Assembly: GCA_025055175.1 (NCBI GenBank)
Contig: JANWYT010000020.1
Span: forward strand, 1-64,000
DNA length: 64,000 nt
Direction: 5' to 3'
Source: Anaerolineae bacterium
GTDB taxonomy: Bacteria; Chloroflexota; Anaerolineae; Aggregatilineales; Phototrophicaceae
Shown here: positions 35,483-44,028 of the stretch, one piece after another
Layout: every line of letters starts with the position of its first letter
How positions within the stretch are numbered: position 1 is the stretch's first letter
The notes under the pieces: model-generated
What the model saw: the letters and a program-made list of their open reading frames with translations, nothing else
Told to the model about the DNA's origin: nothing
Databases searched by the model: none
Position numbers and translations under genes: made by a program

Positions 35483-36007
35483 ATGACCAATCGTCTCTTG
35501 ATCCTAGTCGTCGCTATTGCTGCCCTCGCAGCTCTGGCCATCGCCGAAACCCCTGCTCCGACCCCCGACCCCAAAGACAACGCCTGCTACCCTGGTGGCA
35601 GCATGGATGGCCGCTGCGAGGATGACAACCATTGGAATGCTGGCTGGTACTATGCCCGCTGGGAACAAGGCAAGATCAAGCGCGAAGACTTCCCTGTCAT
35701 GTACATTTGGGTGCTGCCGCCGCTGCTCGAACCCGCTGAACAGGCACAAGGAAGCAGCAGTGGCATTTGCTATCCGTTTGAATTATTCGACTCACTTCTG
35801 TACACAGGGCCAGCCAACACCTTAGGCAACTTTATCTACTACGCAGAACCTGATTGTACTGGAGAGCCAGAACCCTTCGACGAAGATGCTCTCATCGTGT
35901 TTGCCGAAGACGAAGATGAAGCAGAAGAGATATGCGAAGACATTCTCGACGATTGGGTTTTTGTCGATGAGCTGGCAGAAGGGGTGTACTTCTGCGTCAT
36001 TGACTGA
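35483..36007 (+). CDS. Secreted protein with CYPGGSM-GRC-HWNAGWYYARW domain and acidic C-terminal domain
   Basis: 174 aa. A signal peptide (about 1-21) is followed by a short Pro-rich spacer and the conserved block DNACYPGGSMDGRCEDDN / HWNAGWYYARWEQG (about 31-66), shared with the gene at 36392. A second part (about 92-174) has cysteines in GICYPF, DCTGEP, EEICEDI and YFCVID and a strongly acidic stretch (EDEDEAEEICEDILDD). Similar short Cys/Trp/Tyr blocks are recalled in exported proteins of Chloroflexota, but I know no function. The even number of cysteines suggests disulfides. Confidence 0.85.
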   Translation: MTNRLLILVVAIAALAALAIAETPAPTPDPKDNACYPGGSMDGRCEDDNHWNAGWYYARWEQGKIKREDFPVMYIWVLPPLLEPAEQAQGSSSGICYPFELFDSLLYTGPANTLGNFIYYAEPDCTGEPEPFDEDALIVFAEDEDEAEEICEDILDDWVFVDELAEGVYFCVID

Positions 36008-36065
36008 GCCAGGTCTAGCACAGCGAGCAAGGTTGGCTCGGAAGTCCCCCTGCGCCTGGGCCTCA

Positions 36066-36095
36066 GCCCCTGCCCCAGTCCTCTGGTGCGGGGGC
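36066..36095 (+). terminator. Terminator-like hairpin, near-copy of the one at 35316
   Basis: GCCCCTGC and GCGGGGGC pair around the same inner sequence CCCAGTCCTCTGG as in the first terminator, but the T-run is weak (TTCGTCTT). Confidence 0.6.
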
Positions 36096-36308
36096 TTCGT
36101 CTTCGCCATCAGGAGACGAGCAAAGAGCAAAGGTATTCGTGTCTTGTTAACATCAGACACACGTCTCAGCATTCAGGGCATTTCGACAGAGAGTCGCAAG
36201 AGTTCAAAGTCCAGAGAGAGGATCAAGGTCAGTTTCTTCGACCTTTCGAGAGGTTGACGACCAGCTAAGACTTAACACAAACCGCCTTGAACTTTTGCGT
36301 CTAGGTTG

Positions 36309-36337
36309 TTGACTCTAGGCTGAATATAGAGTATGTT
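36309..36337 (+). promoter_or_regulatory. Sigma-70-type promoter of the second CYPGGSM gene
   Basis: TTGACT and TATGTT separated by 17 bases, with a start point expected about 48 bases before the start codon at 36392. Confidence 0.6.
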
Positions 36338-36391
36338 GTGATTAGGTCTTAAGACAAGCTCGGCCTAAAAACTACCAGAAAGGATAGTAAC

Positions 36392-36700
36392 GTGCGTACT
36401 CGTCTTGTAATTCTAGTTGCCGTCGCGGCCATCCTCGCAGCCCTGGCTATCGCTCAAACTCCTACTCGGCCTCGTACAATCCCGGTCATCGCCCAAACCC
36501 GCGTTGTTCCGACTCCCGACCCCAAAGACAATGCCTGTTACCCTGGCGGTAGCATGGCAGGCCGCTGCGAGAATGACAACCATTGGAATGCTGGCTGGTA
36601 CTATGCCCGCTGGGAACAGGGTATAATTAGGCGCGAAGACGTTCCTGCTATCTACGCATGGGTGTTATCTCAGCGTCGGCCCGTCACCCCAGGGCAATAA
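36392..36700 (+). CDS. Secreted CYPGGSM-domain protein, short duplicate
   Basis: 102 aa from GTG at 36392, preceded by AGAAAGGAT about 5 bases upstream. A signal peptide (about 1-22) and Thr/Pro spacer lead to DNACYPGGSMAGRCENDN and HWNAGWYYARWEQG. The nucleotide sequence over this block is nearly identical to that of the gene at 35483, including an uninterrupted run of about 40 identical bases, so the duplication is recent. It lacks the acidic second domain of its sister and ends soon after the shared block. Whether the short form is functional is not known. Confidence 0.8.
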   Translation: MRTRLVILVAVAAILAALAIAQTPTRPRTIPVIAQTRVVPTPDPKDNACYPGGSMAGRCENDNHWNAGWYYARWEQGIIRREDVPAIYAWVLSQRRPVTPGQ

Positions 36701-36783
36701 TATTCCTCTGTTGTGAGAACAGCCTGAAGTCATTTTCGCCTCAGCTTGTGATGTTAGTCGAGGAACCAGGGGGCTTAGCCCTC

Positions 36784-38298
36784 TCACAGCATGGGCGACT
36801 TTTCCATCGCAGCGCCGTAGTGCTGAGCCATCTCCTGCCAAGCCTGGCCAATGCGGCGGAAGCCTTCGTCGATCAGATCGGGGCGCTGCTGGCCATAGTT
36901 TAAGCGCATGTGATACTGCCCACCGCCATTGGTGAAGAAGATGTTGCCAATGGCGAACGACACGTTCCTTTGCAGGGCGGTGATGAATAATTCGGCAGCA
37001 GTCGGGCCAGTGCGCGGCAGGCGCACCCACAGGTACAAGCCACCTTCTGGCTTGTGCCATTCCGCATCTTTGGGGAAGTATTGCTCAGCGGCGCGCAGAG
37101 CGGCGTCGCGCCGACGACGCAGCTCACGGTTGTTGCGCTCCAGCTGCTGGGCCAGGACACCGCGCGTCAACAGGTGATGGACGGCGCGTTGATTCAGGCC
37201 GCTTGTGGAGATATCGGCGGCCTGCTTGACGCGCACCAAGCGCTCGTAGTGCTGGCTGTTGCTGATGAGGTAGCCGATGCGCACGCCGGGCAGTAGCATC
37301 TTGGTGAAGGCGCTGATGTGGATGACCATGCCACTCTCGTCCAGGGCCTTGAGCGGCGGCAGCGGCTCACCTTCGAAGCGGAATTCGTGGTAGACGGCGT
37401 CTTCTACGATGGGAATGTGGTATTCCTGAGCTAGGTTGATGAGCTGGCGACGGCGGTGCATGGACATGACGTTGCCAGTGGGATTTTGAAAAGTGGGCAT
37501 GACGTAAATCAGGCGCGGCGTATGGTTGTCCAGCAGATAGTTCTCTAGGTGATCGACGCGCAGCCCATGTTCGTCCTGCGGCACGCTGTAGATTTGCACG
37601 CGGCGCGCCCGCGCAATGTCCAGTACGCCTAAATAGGTGGGCATAGAGGTGACCAGCGTCTCGCCTTCGCTCATCAAGGCTTGCACCACCAAATCAATCG
37701 CCTGCTGCGCTCCGCCAGTGATGAGGATGTTGTCAGCGCTACACCGAATGCCCAGAGCGCTGACGTATTCGCGCACGGCCACGCGCAACGGCATATAGCC
37801 CTCGCTCATCTCATACGACAGTGCCTCTGCCCCATCCCGATCCAGCACAGCGTTCAGAGCGTCGCGCAGGGCCTGCACTGGGAAGAACTCGGTCGGTGGC
37901 GCGCCATAAGAGAAGTTGATGACCCCAGGGCGACGAGCCAAGCGCATCATATCGCGCAAGGAGTAGTCAGGCAGAGTGTCGGCCTTGTCGTCGCCTGATG
38001 GATTGGACAGACCGCCATTGCTGCGCGTCGTCGTCCCCGATGCGGCGCTGTCGCGAGCGACGAACGTGCCGCGTCCAGCATGGGCGCTGAGGTAGCCTTC
38101 GGCGCGCAGTTCGGCGTAGGCATTCACCACGCTGATACGGCTGATGGCCATTTGATCGGCCAGATCACGGCTGGCAGGCAGGCGCGTGCCAGCGGGCAAC
38201 TGGCCACTCTCAATTTGCAGCTTGATTTGGCGGATGAGCTGGCGGTAGATGGGTTCTTCACTCTCGCGGTCGATGGTGAAGTTCAGCGGGAAGGTCAT
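36784..38298 (-). CDS. MocR/GntR-family transcriptional regulator with aminotransferase-like domain
   Basis: 504 aa. The N-terminal GntR winged helix (about 10-80) has EPIYRQLIRQIKLQIESGQ, LPASRDLADQMAISRISVVNAYAEL and YLSAHAGRGTFV. A linker (80-125) is followed by a fold-type I PLP domain with GGAQQAIDLVVQAL, VMPTFQNPTGNVMS, VEDAVYHEF and the Schiff-base lysine in ISAFTKMLLPGVRIGYL. MocR regulators bind PLP or PLP-amino acid adducts and often control vitamin B6 or amino-acid genes. 2-aminoadipate aminotransferase (LysN-like) is the alternative for such fusions. No obvious target lies beside it. Confidence 0.92.
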   Translation of the reverse strand: MTFPLNFTIDRESEEPIYRQLIRQIKLQIESGQLPAGTRLPASRDLADQMAISRISVVNAYAELRAEGYLSAHAGRGTFVARDSAASGTTTRSNGGLSNPSGDDKADTLPDYSLRDMMRLARRPGVINFSYGAPPTEFFPVQALRDALNAVLDRDGAEALSYEMSEGYMPLRVAVREYVSALGIRCSADNILITGGAQQAIDLVVQALMSEGETLVTSMPTYLGVLDIARARRVQIYSVPQDEHGLRVDHLENYLLDNHTPRLIYVMPTFQNPTGNVMSMHRRRQLINLAQEYHIPIVEDAVYHEFRFEGEPLPPLKALDESGMVIHISAFTKMLLPGVRIGYLISNSQHYERLVRVKQAADISTSGLNQRAVHHLLTRGVLAQQLERNNRELRRRRDAALRAAEQYFPKDAEWHKPEGGLYLWVRLPRTGPTAAELFITALQRNVSFAIGNIFFTNGGGQYHMRLNYGQQRPDLIDEGFRRIGQAWQEMAQHYGAAMEKSPML

Positions 38299-38499
38299 GC
38301 GACTACCTGTACGAACGGCTCTGTGGTTTTAAGTCCATTATAGAGCCTCAGCAGCCCATTGAGAATATTGCTCACAAGAGTCTGAGCTTGCAGCACATCG
38401 TAGCATCCTGAGCTTTTTTGTAGATTTTTGGACTATTCCAAGATAAACAACAGATAAATCCTTCATGAAGTCTTTAGCTACTACTTGGGAGGACTGTCT

Positions 38500-38505
38500 T
38501 ATAAT
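38500..38505 (+). promoter_or_regulatory. Perfect -10 box (TATAAT) upstream of the 38582 gene
   Basis: TATAAT lies 77 bases before the chosen start codon, with no clear -35. The leader would contain the palindrome at 38527-38544. Confidence 0.5.
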
Positions 38506-38526
38506 CAGATCAACAAATTTCGCAGT

Positions 38527-38544
38527 GTTTCGTTCAAACGAAAC
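38527..38544. promoter_or_regulatory. Operator-like palindrome in the leader of the 38582 gene
   Basis: GTTTCGTT-CA-AACGAAAC has perfect 8-base arms and is centred about 30 bases after the -10 box. A repressor bound here would block transcription just downstream of the start point. A leader hairpin is less likely because the spacer is only 2 bases. Confidence 0.5.
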
Positions 38545-38581
38545 GCCGGGAGAAGTCCACGTGGATCGTAGAGGTGTCGAA

Positions 38582-38989
38582 ATGATCGTTTCCCTTCGCA
38601 CGCCAGAAAAAATCTGGCTAGAGATGAATCGCGAGAAGGATAGTTGCGACGCTATTGTCAGCATGGACGATGGCACAGTCTACACGGCGCTGTTCGTCAC
38701 TTTCGACTACCTCAAGCGCCAGCTCCACCTCAATCAACAAATGACGCGCATGATGGGCGATATGCCCTCAGTGCGCTATGCCGTCATCGACACGCCGCAC
38801 ATCTTGGTCGATGACCTGAGCCGCGACACGATTGAAGATACCATCGACGCGCTGATCGCTCAGGACGTGTTCGAGAGCCACTTCACCCTGGTCACAGAAG
38901 AGGGCGAAGTGCAGACGCCTGACAGCAAGCGCGCCACCAAAGAAGTTGCGGCTGTCATCGTGCAAGAGGTGCTGGTGATCGAAGGCTGA
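38582..38989 (+). CDS. Hypothetical protein (135 aa)
   Basis: From the ATG at 38582, preceded by AGAGGTG at suitable distance. The upstream part of the frame (38465-38581) has AT-rich, non-coding-like codons and holds the promoter and operator. The protein is an alpha/beta cytoplasmic protein with MIVSLRTPEKIWLEM, CDAIVSMDDGTVYTALFV, VRYAVIDTPHILVDDLSR and FESHFTLVTEEGEV. No family is recognised. It appears monocistronic. Confidence 0.75.
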   Translation: MIVSLRTPEKIWLEMNREKDSCDAIVSMDDGTVYTALFVTFDYLKRQLHLNQQMTRMMGDMPSVRYAVIDTPHILVDDLSRDTIEDTIDALIAQDVFESHFTLVTEEGEVQTPDSKRATKEVAAVIVQEVLVIEG

Positions 38990-39034
38990 GCCAGGCGAGA
39001 GGTTGAGACCTCCCGCCCAGCCGCCGAGTCGCGC

Positions 39035-41920
39035 CTACTGGCGTCGTGTCTCGGCAAAGTCTAGAGCTGTGTTAAACACGTCGAGCAGCGCCTGAGCGCC
39101 CTGCGCACTGTGGAGACGCAACGCGCGGCGCTTATGGGCCTGGAGCGCTTGCAAATCGCCGACAGCCTGGGCTTGGAACAGCGTACCAAAGTCGTATGGC
39201 GCCCCAGGAATGGCTCGATGGGCCTGCGGTTGGCCGGTGAGTTGGATGAAGACGCCATTGTTTGCCCCACCCTTGTGCAGCTGGCCAGTGCTGTGTAGGT
39301 AGCGTGGCCCATAGCCGATGGTGGTGGCGCGCTTGGAGATGTGGCGCAGGCGGCGCTGCACAGCGCGCAGGCCCTCCTCTAGCTCTGGCGTGGGCGTCAG
39401 GTAGGCCAGGATGGCGAAGTAGTCGCCAGCGTGCGTGCCAGCGATTTGGGCGGCCAGCACCTCCGTCAGGCTGTCGGCGTCGTAGCCGTGTGCGCGGCAT
39501 AGTTCGCGCAAAGGCGAGAGGGTGATCTCATCGGCGTATAGCTCCACGCCCTGCGCGCTGAGGACGGGCGCGCTGTTGGACAGTCGACCTGTCTCTTGGT
39601 ATGTGGCTAGGGCGGCTTTGGTGGCCTCTTTAGCCTCAGTGACGTTCGGCTCATCGAAAGGATTGACTCGCAAGATGGCGCCGATGATGGCCGTCGCGTA
39701 GGCCCAGCGGAAGAACTCGCCGCCCAGGGCATAGGCATCGGGCAGGCGCAGCGTCACGCGCGGATGGCCTGCTTCGCGCAAGGTGCGGATAGCCGTGTCC
39801 AACTCTTCTACATCTGGATCGTTGTCCACGCGCAAATAGACGAAGACGCGGTCGCTGGCGAAGTCGTGGGGCTTGCCCACGCTAGCGCCGACGATGGGCA
39901 GCACGCCTCGTCCTTCCTTGCCGCTGCTCTCAGCCACGAGCTGCTCGATCCAGTTACCAAAGCTGGCGATCGATCGGCTGCACGTGATCGTCAGCTTATC
40001 GCGTCCGCGCTGGGCCAGCGTGCCGATGAACGCTCCCAGCGTCAAGCCAGGATGAGACGCGGCGGGGATAGATTCGCCACAGGCGTCCATCATGCTCAGA
40101 GCGCTGGCCCACAGCCTGTCCAAGTCGAGGCCCATTAGAGCGGCTGGCACGAGGCCGAAGTAGGACAAGGCGCTGTAGCGCCCACCAATGTCGGCGGGAT
40201 TGAGGAAGACCTCGCGGAAGCCGCGCTGGGCTGCTTCCTGGGCCAGGGCTGTGTCAGGATCGGTGATGGCGATGAACTGGGAGGCTCGTCCACCGCTGCG
40301 TTCCCAAAAGTAGCGATAAAAAGAGTCGGTCTCAACGGTCGTGCCGCTCTTGCTGGCCACGATGTAGAGGGTGCGCGCCGAGTCAATTTGCGCTTCTAGG
40401 CGGGCAATCTGGTCGGGATCGGTGCTGTCTAGCATGAGGAAGGCGGGGAAGCCCTCTTGGCGTCCGAAGGTATGGTACATGACCTCTGGCGCTAGGCTGC
40501 TGCCGCCCATGCCCAACAGCAGGATGTGGTCGAATTCGTCGCTGCCCTTCATCTTAGCTTGCAAGGCCTTAAGGCGCGCTAAGTCCATCGTCTGACGCAC
40601 GTCCAACCAGCCCAGGCGATTCTTAATCTTGGCGATGATAGGGCCGCTCTCTTTCCAGATCGTGCCGTCTTTGCCCCACAAGCGGCCATTGACGAACTTC
40701 TTGTCCATCTCCGCCAGGGCAGCGTTGACGGCGTCAGCGTACAAGCCCATCGCCAGGTTTTGACGAGCTGCCACTCCTGTCCTGAGGATGGTCAACTTGG
40801 CGGCAATCTGGGCGATCAGCTTCTCATAGGCGTCTTCAAAGGCTTCCACGCCGTCATGCTGAAGGGCGTCCGTCACCTGTCGCATATCGACGCCGACTTC
40901 AGTCAACTTGTCCATGACCTCATCGGGGTTCATGAAGTCTTCTAACTCGCGCTCCAGCGTCTCGGCGGCTGTGCCGTGATCGTTGAAAGCAGCCAGCGTC
41001 TTGGGCGGGACGGTGTTTACCGTGTCTCTGCCGATGAGCATGTCGACGTAGCGCGTGTCAGAATACGATGGATTCTTTGTCCCAGTAGAAGCCCACAGCG
41101 GGCGCTGGACTTGAGCGCCGGCTTCGCGTAATTTGGCGAAGCGCGGCCCGTAGAACACCTCTTTGAAGGCGCGGTAGGCCAGTTTGGCGCTGGCGATGGC
41201 GGCCTGGCCCAGCAGACGACGGTTAGCCGCGATTCGGCCTGTGTCGCCGTGTACTTGGGCTAGGCGGATGTTGTTCTCCAAAATGCGATCGACGGCGGTA
41301 TCGATGCGGCTGAGGAAGAAGCTGGCTACGCTGGCGATGTCTCGTACAGGTTGGCCACTGGCCAGGCGGCGCTCTAGGCCCTTGATGAAGGCATCCGCCA
41401 CCTGGCGGTAGTTGGCTACGCTGAAGATGAGCGTCACGTTGACGTTGATCCCTTCAGCGATGGCGTCGGCGATGGCGGGGATGCCTTCGGGCGTGGCCGG
41501 GATTTTAATCATCAGGTTAGGACGGTTCACCGCTGCAAACAGACGCTTGGCCTCGGCCAGCGTTTGCGCCGAGTCGTGGGCCAACAGCGGCGAGACCTCT
41601 AGGCTGACGTAGCCATCGCGCTTGGCGGTGCGCTCATAGATGGGACGCAGCAGGTCGGCAGCGGTCTGAATGTCGGCGATGGCCAGAGCTTCGTACACAG
41701 TGCTGGCGTCTTGATCCAGCATGTGGGCAATGCGTTCGTCGTAAGTGTCAGATTCGCCGATGGCCTGCTGGAAGATGGACGGGTTGGAGGTGACTCCCAG
41801 CACGCCATCTTCATCCAGGCGGCGCTGGAATTCTCCGCTGTCCAGCTCCTTGCGATGAATGTAATCCAGCCAAATGCTCTGACCAAATTCTTGTACTGCG
41901 GTTGCCGGGTTGTGGCTCAT
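39035..41920 (-). CDS. Bifunctional transaldolase / glucose-6-phosphate isomerase
   Basis: 961 aa fusion. The N-terminal transaldolase (about 1-365) has SIWLDYIHRKEL, GVTSNPSIFQQAI, YVSLEVSPLLA and the Schiff-base lysine in NLMIKIPATPEG. The C-terminal isomerase (about 385-960) has LLLGMGGSSLAPEVM, YIVASKSGTTVETDSF and KLTITCSRSIASFGNWIEQL. The two enzymes serve the pentose-phosphate pathway and glycolysis in the cytoplasm. Such Tal-Pgi fusions are known in several bacteria. Start 41920 has GGAGGGAAGG upstream, and the earlier in-frame start lacks one. Confidence 0.95.
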   Translation of the reverse strand: MSHNPATAVQEFGQSIWLDYIHRKELDSGEFQRRLDEDGVLGVTSNPSIFQQAIGESDTYDERIAHMLDQDASTVYEALAIADIQTAADLLRPIYERTAKRDGYVSLEVSPLLAHDSAQTLAEAKRLFAAVNRPNLMIKIPATPEGIPAIADAIAEGINVNVTLIFSVANYRQVADAFIKGLERRLASGQPVRDIASVASFFLSRIDTAVDRILENNIRLAQVHGDTGRIAANRRLLGQAAIASAKLAYRAFKEVFYGPRFAKLREAGAQVQRPLWASTGTKNPSYSDTRYVDMLIGRDTVNTVPPKTLAAFNDHGTAAETLERELEDFMNPDEVMDKLTEVGVDMRQVTDALQHDGVEAFEDAYEKLIAQIAAKLTILRTGVAARQNLAMGLYADAVNAALAEMDKKFVNGRLWGKDGTIWKESGPIIAKIKNRLGWLDVRQTMDLARLKALQAKMKGSDEFDHILLLGMGGSSLAPEVMYHTFGRQEGFPAFLMLDSTDPDQIARLEAQIDSARTLYIVASKSGTTVETDSFYRYFWERSGGRASQFIAITDPDTALAQEAAQRGFREVFLNPADIGGRYSALSYFGLVPAALMGLDLDRLWASALSMMDACGESIPAASHPGLTLGAFIGTLAQRGRDKLTITCSRSIASFGNWIEQLVAESSGKEGRGVLPIVGASVGKPHDFASDRVFVYLRVDNDPDVEELDTAIRTLREAGHPRVTLRLPDAYALGGEFFRWAYATAIIGAILRVNPFDEPNVTEAKEATKAALATYQETGRLSNSAPVLSAQGVELYADEITLSPLRELCRAHGYDADSLTEVLAAQIAGTHAGDYFAILAYLTPTPELEEGLRAVQRRLRHISKRATTIGYGPRYLHSTGQLHKGGANNGVFIQLTGQPQAHRAIPGAPYDFGTLFQAQAVGDLQALQAHKRRALRLHSAQGAQALLDVFNTALDFAETRRQ

Positions 41921-42131
41921 GCTGTGCCTTCCCTCCGTAAAAACGGGCAATCTTGACGCGAGCGAAAAGTTTTCTCAGTATAGCGCATTGCCATACTATC
42001 CCCTAGTCCGCCTTCGCTTCAAGATGGGATGTGATCCTCAGTCTCGTGATCCCCTAGCATGAGCTTTCTGCCTGGGTTTATAATGCCCCTCGTCATCGCT
42101 CATGGGGCGCCAATGCGCCAGGAAACCGCTC

Positions 42132-43391
42132 ATGACCCTTGAATTCAACCGCCTGGTAGAGCAGGTCTATCGCATGGGGGCTATGCTGGAACAAATCCAG
42201 CAGAATCACGACGATGTGCTGGCGCTGGCGAAGGCGCGCTTTGCCGCCGCCGGCGACCTCAAAGAAGTTTGGCGGCGCATTGAGTGGGTGCGCGGCAGCG
42301 CCGTGAGTGGCTATCGCGGCGCCGCTCCGCCTGCTATCTACAACGCCGAAGCCGTCAACGTCATCGGCGACGCCCCCGACATGCCTGCCAACGTCACGCT
42401 GCTCGCTGGGGATGGCAGCCAGGTCTACCCCGACGCCGACGCCCCTGCCCACTACTACCTGCTCAACATAGGCCTTTACCTCTATCGCTACGGCACAGAT
42501 GAGACGCCCCAGGCCGTCAGCGAGCCATCCCTGTTCTATCATCCTGCCCATGTCCACGACAAATACGGCAAGCTCGTCAGCGCTCGCGCAGTCGATGACC
42601 GCCGCACCGTCGCCGAGATGCGCGCCCTGGCCGATGCCGCCTGGGAATGCCGCGCCGAGCAGCCCCTCGTGGCCCTCTACGACAACCGCCTGATGTTCCT
42701 GCCCAGCAACGACGCCCAAGACAGCGACGAGCTGATGACCAACTTCCTAGCGGCGCTCGCCAAGCTCCAGGACAGCAGCGCCATCCTAGGGGGCTATATC
42801 GACAAGCCGCGCAGCAAGCGTTTCATCCAACTGCTGTATCTGCTGAGCATGGAGGACGAAGACCAGCTCAAGGCTAACCAGCACCTGCTCTCGCGCGCAG
42901 GCGATCTGGAAGTGCTGAGCGATGAATGGTTCTTCGACGTCATGCTGCGGCCTGGCCAACGCTCAGCCATCATGGTGCAGAATTCGCCCCAGAACAAAGC
43001 CTTCCGCGACCGAGGCGAAGATTACGAGATTGCGTTCTTCTATCTGAAAGTCGCCAACGACCATGCCCACCGCGTTGTGCGCGTCGATCTGCCGCTGTGG
43101 GTGGCGCGCCAGCCCGCCCAGGTGGACATCTTGCACGCCGTGCTGCTGGATCAGTGCCGCTTGCAAGGCCGCAACCCCTATCCCTATGCCTTGACGCGCG
43201 CCGATGAGTTAGCTTGGGTCAGCGGCAAGGACAAAGACAAGCTGGCAGAACTCGTCAATGCTCAAGTGCGCCGCGTGAAGGCCGAACTAGCCCGCCGCAC
43301 CCTGGCTGCCAAAGCTCAGGGCAAGCTGTTGGCCCGCAGCGAGCAGCGCGTCTTCAGCCTACGCGGAGAGGAGATCATCGATGAACGATGA
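42132..43391 (+). CDS. nurA: NurA domain nuclease
   Basis: 419 aa. The NurA fold carries its first acidic active-site residue in LLAGDGSQVYPD (Asp94 of DGS) and a later block LVALYDNRLMF with the second Asp. The C-terminal part has RVDLPLWVARQ and GRNPYPYALTRADELAWV, where NurA has conserved basic and acidic residues. NurA is a 5'-3' DNA end-resection nuclease that works with the HerA helicase. ATG at 42132 follows AGGA by about 9 bases. It overlaps the next gene by 11 bases. No HerA ATPase is in the window. Confidence 0.88.
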   Translation: MTLEFNRLVEQVYRMGAMLEQIQQNHDDVLALAKARFAAAGDLKEVWRRIEWVRGSAVSGYRGAAPPAIYNAEAVNVIGDAPDMPANVTLLAGDGSQVYPDADAPAHYYLLNIGLYLYRYGTDETPQAVSEPSLFYHPAHVHDKYGKLVSARAVDDRRTVAEMRALADAAWECRAEQPLVALYDNRLMFLPSNDAQDSDELMTNFLAALAKLQDSSAILGGYIDKPRSKRFIQLLYLLSMEDEDQLKANQHLLSRAGDLEVLSDEWFFDVMLRPGQRSAIMVQNSPQNKAFRDRGEDYEIAFFYLKVANDHAHRVVRVDLPLWVARQPAQVDILHAVLLDQCRLQGRNPYPYALTRADELAWVSGKDKDKLAELVNAQVRRVKAELARRTLAAKAQGKLLARSEQRVFSLRGEEIIDER

Positions 43392-44013
43392 CCACGACTT
43401 CGACGCCGCTACCTTGCGCATAGGCCGCGTCCTGCGCGCCAGCACGCGCGGCTTCGACTGTGGCACGCACAGCCGTCACATCGACGCGCGCCACGACTTC
43501 GGCGCGCTGGTGCGGGCCAACGTCAGCAACAGCCGCGACTCGTGGGTGGTGGGACTCATCTACAAGGTAGAGATCAAGGACGATCAGCTCATCAGCGAGT
43601 TGGTGATGGGGGAAGCCGTGCCAGAGGCCATCTTGCGCGACCAGCGCAACAACCGCCTCATCCCCGTCGAGATCAAAGTCCTGAACGTGGGCTACGTCAC
43701 GCCACAGGCCATCGTCCCCAGCTTGCCGCCCCGACCGCCCATGAGCCTGGCCGACGTCTTCCCTTGCGACGATGAAGAAGTGCGCGCCTTCAACCAACAG
43801 ATGGATTACTTCCGCATTGTGTTGGGCGCGTCGGAAGTGCCGAGCGACGACCTGCTGGCCGCCGCGCTGCGCCGCGCCGCCCTGGCCTACGATCCGTCGC
43901 AGCGCCGCAACTTCCTGGAGACTAGCGGACGCCGCCTAGCCCGTGACCTATCCCACGATATGAAGCGCCTAGCTCACCTATTGGCCCTGCTTGAACCGAT
44001 GTTTACGCTTTAG
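43381..44013 (+). CDS. Free-standing HAS-barrel-like protein coupled to nurA
   Basis: 210 aa. The N-terminal half (about 12-105), IGRVLRASTRGFDCGTHS, DFGALVRANVSNSRDSWVVG and LIYKVEIKDDQLISELVMG, resembles the HAS barrel that opens HerA ATPases. The C-terminal half (about 120-210) is helical, ending SGRRLARDLSHDMKRLAHLL. There is no Walker motif. It overlaps nurA by 11 bases and has GGAGAT 8 bases before its ATG, so the two are co-translated. I infer that it could represent the barrel portion of a split HerA-like system. The family call is by pattern only. Confidence 0.6.
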   Translation: MNDDHDFDAATLRIGRVLRASTRGFDCGTHSRHIDARHDFGALVRANVSNSRDSWVVGLIYKVEIKDDQLISELVMGEAVPEAILRDQRNNRLIPVEIKVLNVGYVTPQAIVPSLPPRPPMSLADVFPCDDEEVRAFNQQMDYFRIVLGASEVPSDDLLAAALRRAALAYDPSQRRNFLETSGRRLARDLSHDMKRLAHLLALLEPMFTL

Positions 44014-44028
44014 GAGCGTTGGCCTGCC

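Larger units (their letters stand above)
36008..36391 (+). other. 384-base spacer between the duplicated secreted-protein genes
   Basis: It holds a terminator-like hairpin near its left end (36066-36095) and a good promoter near its right end (36309-36337). The middle (36100-36300) has short frames without ribosome sites or codon bias, and I see no gene or RNA there. Confidence 0.7.

Noticed and set aside
36086..36268. Short frame between the two CYPGGSM genes
   Set aside because: No ribosome site, starts inside the terminator-like hairpin and has no coding bias.
38465..38581. Upstream extension of the 38582 protein
   Set aside because: Codons are AT-rich and it contains the -10 box and palindrome; a ribosome site precedes the internal ATG.
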